Positions 5,718 through 6,842 of a DNA stretch of 6,842 nucleotides are shown piece after piece. Below the pieces are notes generated by a model. It was not told the DNA's origin, ran no database searches, and saw only the letters and a list, made by a program, of their open reading frames with translations. Made by a program: the position numbers and the translations under genes. Position 1 is the stretch's first letter. Each line of letters begins with the position of its first letter. This DNA comes from Candidatus Methanomethylophilaceae archaeon (GTDB taxonomy: Archaea > Thermoplasmatota > Thermoplasmata > Methanomassiliicoccales > Methanomethylophilaceae), in the NCBI GenBank assembly GCA_013329105.1, contig DUKW01000061.1, positions 1-6,842 of the forward strand, written 5' to 3'.

Positions 5718-6301
5718 CGACGGCACCTCATTATGAAATCCTTTACAAGTGAAGGATCCTTTTTTCCGACTGATACCTCGACGCCAGAAGATACATCAAC
5801 GCCATACGGCCTCATATCGGCCACCTCAGAGATATTAAAAGGGTTGAGGCCCCCAGCAACGATTACTCGCTCATAACGAGAAACTGGTGCTGAGCAGTGA
5901 TCATAAGCCGCCCCTGTTCCTGGCGTTCCTACTTCAAAGAGCAGGGCGTCAACCACCTTTTCGTATGTGTCTGCCTCACCTGAGAAGGGATCGACTGCCC
6001 TGATCGTCCTGATACCATGTGACTTGAGGAACAAGATCTCTGCCGGACTGAGAGAGTACAGCTGCAAGACGTCAGCTCCTGTGATCTCCGCTAGGTTTAG
6101 GGCTTCCTCTACACTGTTGGGAGCGCAGACAAGTACCCTTGTTATCAAAGGAGAGAGAGAAAGGAATATATCCCGTATTACAGATGGTTCGAGACACCGT
6201 TCTCTCCCGGGGAAATGAACGCATCCTATCGCATCCGCCCCCAGCTCTTCACAGATCTGCGCATCCTCACTGCGCATGATACCACATATCTTGACCTTCA
6301 T
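5714..6301 (-). CDS. trpF: Phosphoribosylanthranilate isomerase
   Basis: TrpF is a TIM-barrel enzyme that converts N-(5'-phosphoribosyl)anthranilate to CdRP by an Amadori rearrangement. The protein has 195 residues, typical for the family. It begins [10 protein letters not shown], so the general-base cysteine is Cys6. The barrel ends with the phosphate-binding segments [10 protein letters not shown] (148-157) and GVDVSSGVE (167-175). The general-acid position, Asp in the usual DAILLD(S/T) strand, reads DALLFE here, so Glu123 takes its place; the following GTPGTG replaces the usual GGTG. The second loop also differs, with PGRERCLEP where SPR-type sequences are common. The order in the cluster and the intact frame argue that it is functional. 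The ATG at 6301 overlaps the trpC stop as ATGA and is preceded by a G-rich GAGGGGG/GGAG region. Confidence 0.95.
   Translation of the reverse strand: MKVKICGIMRSEDAQICEELGADAIGCVHFPGRERCLEPSVIRDIFLSLSPLITRVLVCAPNSVEEALNLAEITGADVLQLYSLSPAEILFLKSHGIRTIRAVDPFSGEADTYEKVVDALLFEVGTPGTGAAYDHCSAPVSRYERVIVAGGLNPFNISEVADMRPYGVDVSSGVEVSVGKKDPSLVKDFIMRCRR
5724..5729 (-). promoter_or_regulatory. Ribosome binding site that decides the trpB start
   Basis: The minus strand reads GAGGTG, with six bases to the ATG at 5717. The alternative GTG start at 5726 lies inside this site, so the site argues for ATG. Confidence 0.75.
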
Positions 6302-6842
6302 GCTCCTGACCCCCTCAGCACGGTTACTGCTCGATTCAATTCATGGGCTGGGTCGCTCGAGTGCATGAACCTATTGCCTATAAGGACAGCATCATATCCT
6401 TCTACAGGTCGGAAATCATCGGAGACAAGCCCGCTTTCGGCGATTGCCAGGACGCCTTTTGGTAAACGTTCCCTCATCTCGCCGAAACGCCCTGGCGCCG
6501 TTGTCAAAGTACAAAGATCCCTGCAGTTCACACCGATCATCTCCACCTCTGACACGGCCCCGCTGTTTTCCAGCTTAAACAAGTCCTTCGTGTCATGCAG
6601 TTCCACCAAAGGTTCCATCCCTAGAGAGATGGCACTCTCGACCATCGTTGCCAACTGCTCGGTCCTCAGTGCCTTAGCAATCAGTAACACGGCATTAGCA
6701 CCAAGAGCCGCAGCATCACGCAATTGCCCTTCCGTGACCAAAAAGACCTTGTAAAGCATTGGTATCTCGACCGCCGCCCTGGCCTTAGAGAAGAGCTCGG
6801 CACCGCCCTTGAAATATTTCCTCTCTCCGAGAACGGATATTG
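6298..6842 (-). CDS. trpC: Indole-3-glycerol phosphate synthase, 5' end cut by the window edge
   Basis: TrpC closes the indole ring by decarboxylating CdRP to indole-3-glycerol phosphate. The last 180 residues are visible, against a usual length of about 250, so the N-terminus lies beyond the right edge. The fragment opens with ISVLGERKYFKGG, matching the family's ISVLTExxYFxG strand. Visible catalytic positions by family analogy (fragment numbering): Lys31 in PMLYKVF (the RKDF lysine), Glu80 in PLVELHD, Asn105 in GVNCRDL, and Glu135-Ser136 in AIAESG. The phosphate-binding AVLIGNRFM lies near the end. The lysine motif is unusual: YKV replaces RKD. The ATG at 6759 is internal (Met28 of the fragment) and should not be taken as the start. 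It overlaps trpF as ATGA. Further trp genes may lie upstream, outside the window. Confidence 0.95.
   Translation of the reverse strand, partial: ISVLGERKYFKGGAELFSKARAAVEIPMLYKVFLVTEGQLRDAAALGANAVLLIAKALRTEQLATMVESAISLGMEPLVELHDTKDLFKLENSGAVSEVEMIGVNCRDLCTLTTAPGRFGEMRERLPKGVLAIAESGLVSDDFRPVEGYDAVLIGNRFMHSSDPAHELNRAVTVLRGSGA

Noticed and set aside
6298..6759. TrpC beginning at the internal ATG at 6759
   Set aside because: The frame stays open to the window edge and the upstream residues (ISVLGERKYFKGG) match the conserved family strand, so the gene starts outside the window.
1..6842. CRISPR array, insertion sequence, or defence system
   Set aside because: No regularly spaced repeats, transposase, terminal repeats or recognisable defence domains were seen on either strand.

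Overview
This window looks like a piece of an archaeal chromosome, most likely euryarchaeotal. The tRNA-Ile(GAU) has an archaeal-style fold, the ribosome binding sites read GAGGTG or GGGTGA (complementary to the archaeal 16S 3' end), TATA-like boxes of the form CTTTT(T)ATC sit upstream of genes, and arginine and isoleucine codons AGA/AGG and ATA are common. The neighbourhood of a DUF169 protein, a small carboxymuconolactone-decarboxylase-like protein and a trpCFBA cluster would suit a methanogen or a relative, but the species cannot be fixed from this sequence.

Layout. Positions 1-618 (minus) hold the 5' part of an unrecognised gene that leaves the window on the left. An intact tRNA-Ile with encoded CCA follows (752-829, plus). 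Positions 830-1513 are an AT-rich stretch without a convincing gene; it carries overlapping inverted repeats near 1365-1399 and two weak protein-like open frames. Next comes a two-gene plus-strand unit: a 99-residue CMD-family protein (1514-1813) and a DUF169 protein (1844-2500). A second gene-poor stretch (2501-2912) holds one doubtful minus-strand ORF and a promoter candidate. A TauE/SafE-type membrane transporter (2913-3698, plus) converges on the end of the trp cluster.

The right half is tryptophan biosynthesis on the minus strand, transcribed trpC (partial), trpF, trpB, trpA. The enzymes act in sequence: TrpF isomerises phosphoribosylanthranilate, TrpC closes the indole ring, and the TrpA-TrpB complex makes tryptophan from indole-3-glycerol phosphate and serine. 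All three junctions visible here are identical 4-base ATGA overlaps, so the genes are almost certainly co-transcribed and translationally coupled. A hairpin with a U-tract just after trpA closes the operon. The steps before these (trpE, trpG, trpD) are not in the window and may lie upstream of trpC.

I see no CRISPR array, insertion sequence or recognisable defence system. The points most worth a second look are the unrecognised gene at the left edge, the cysteine-rich DUF169 protein paired with a cysteine-depleted CMD protein, residue changes in TrpF, TrpC and TrpA, and the content of the two intergenic stretches.
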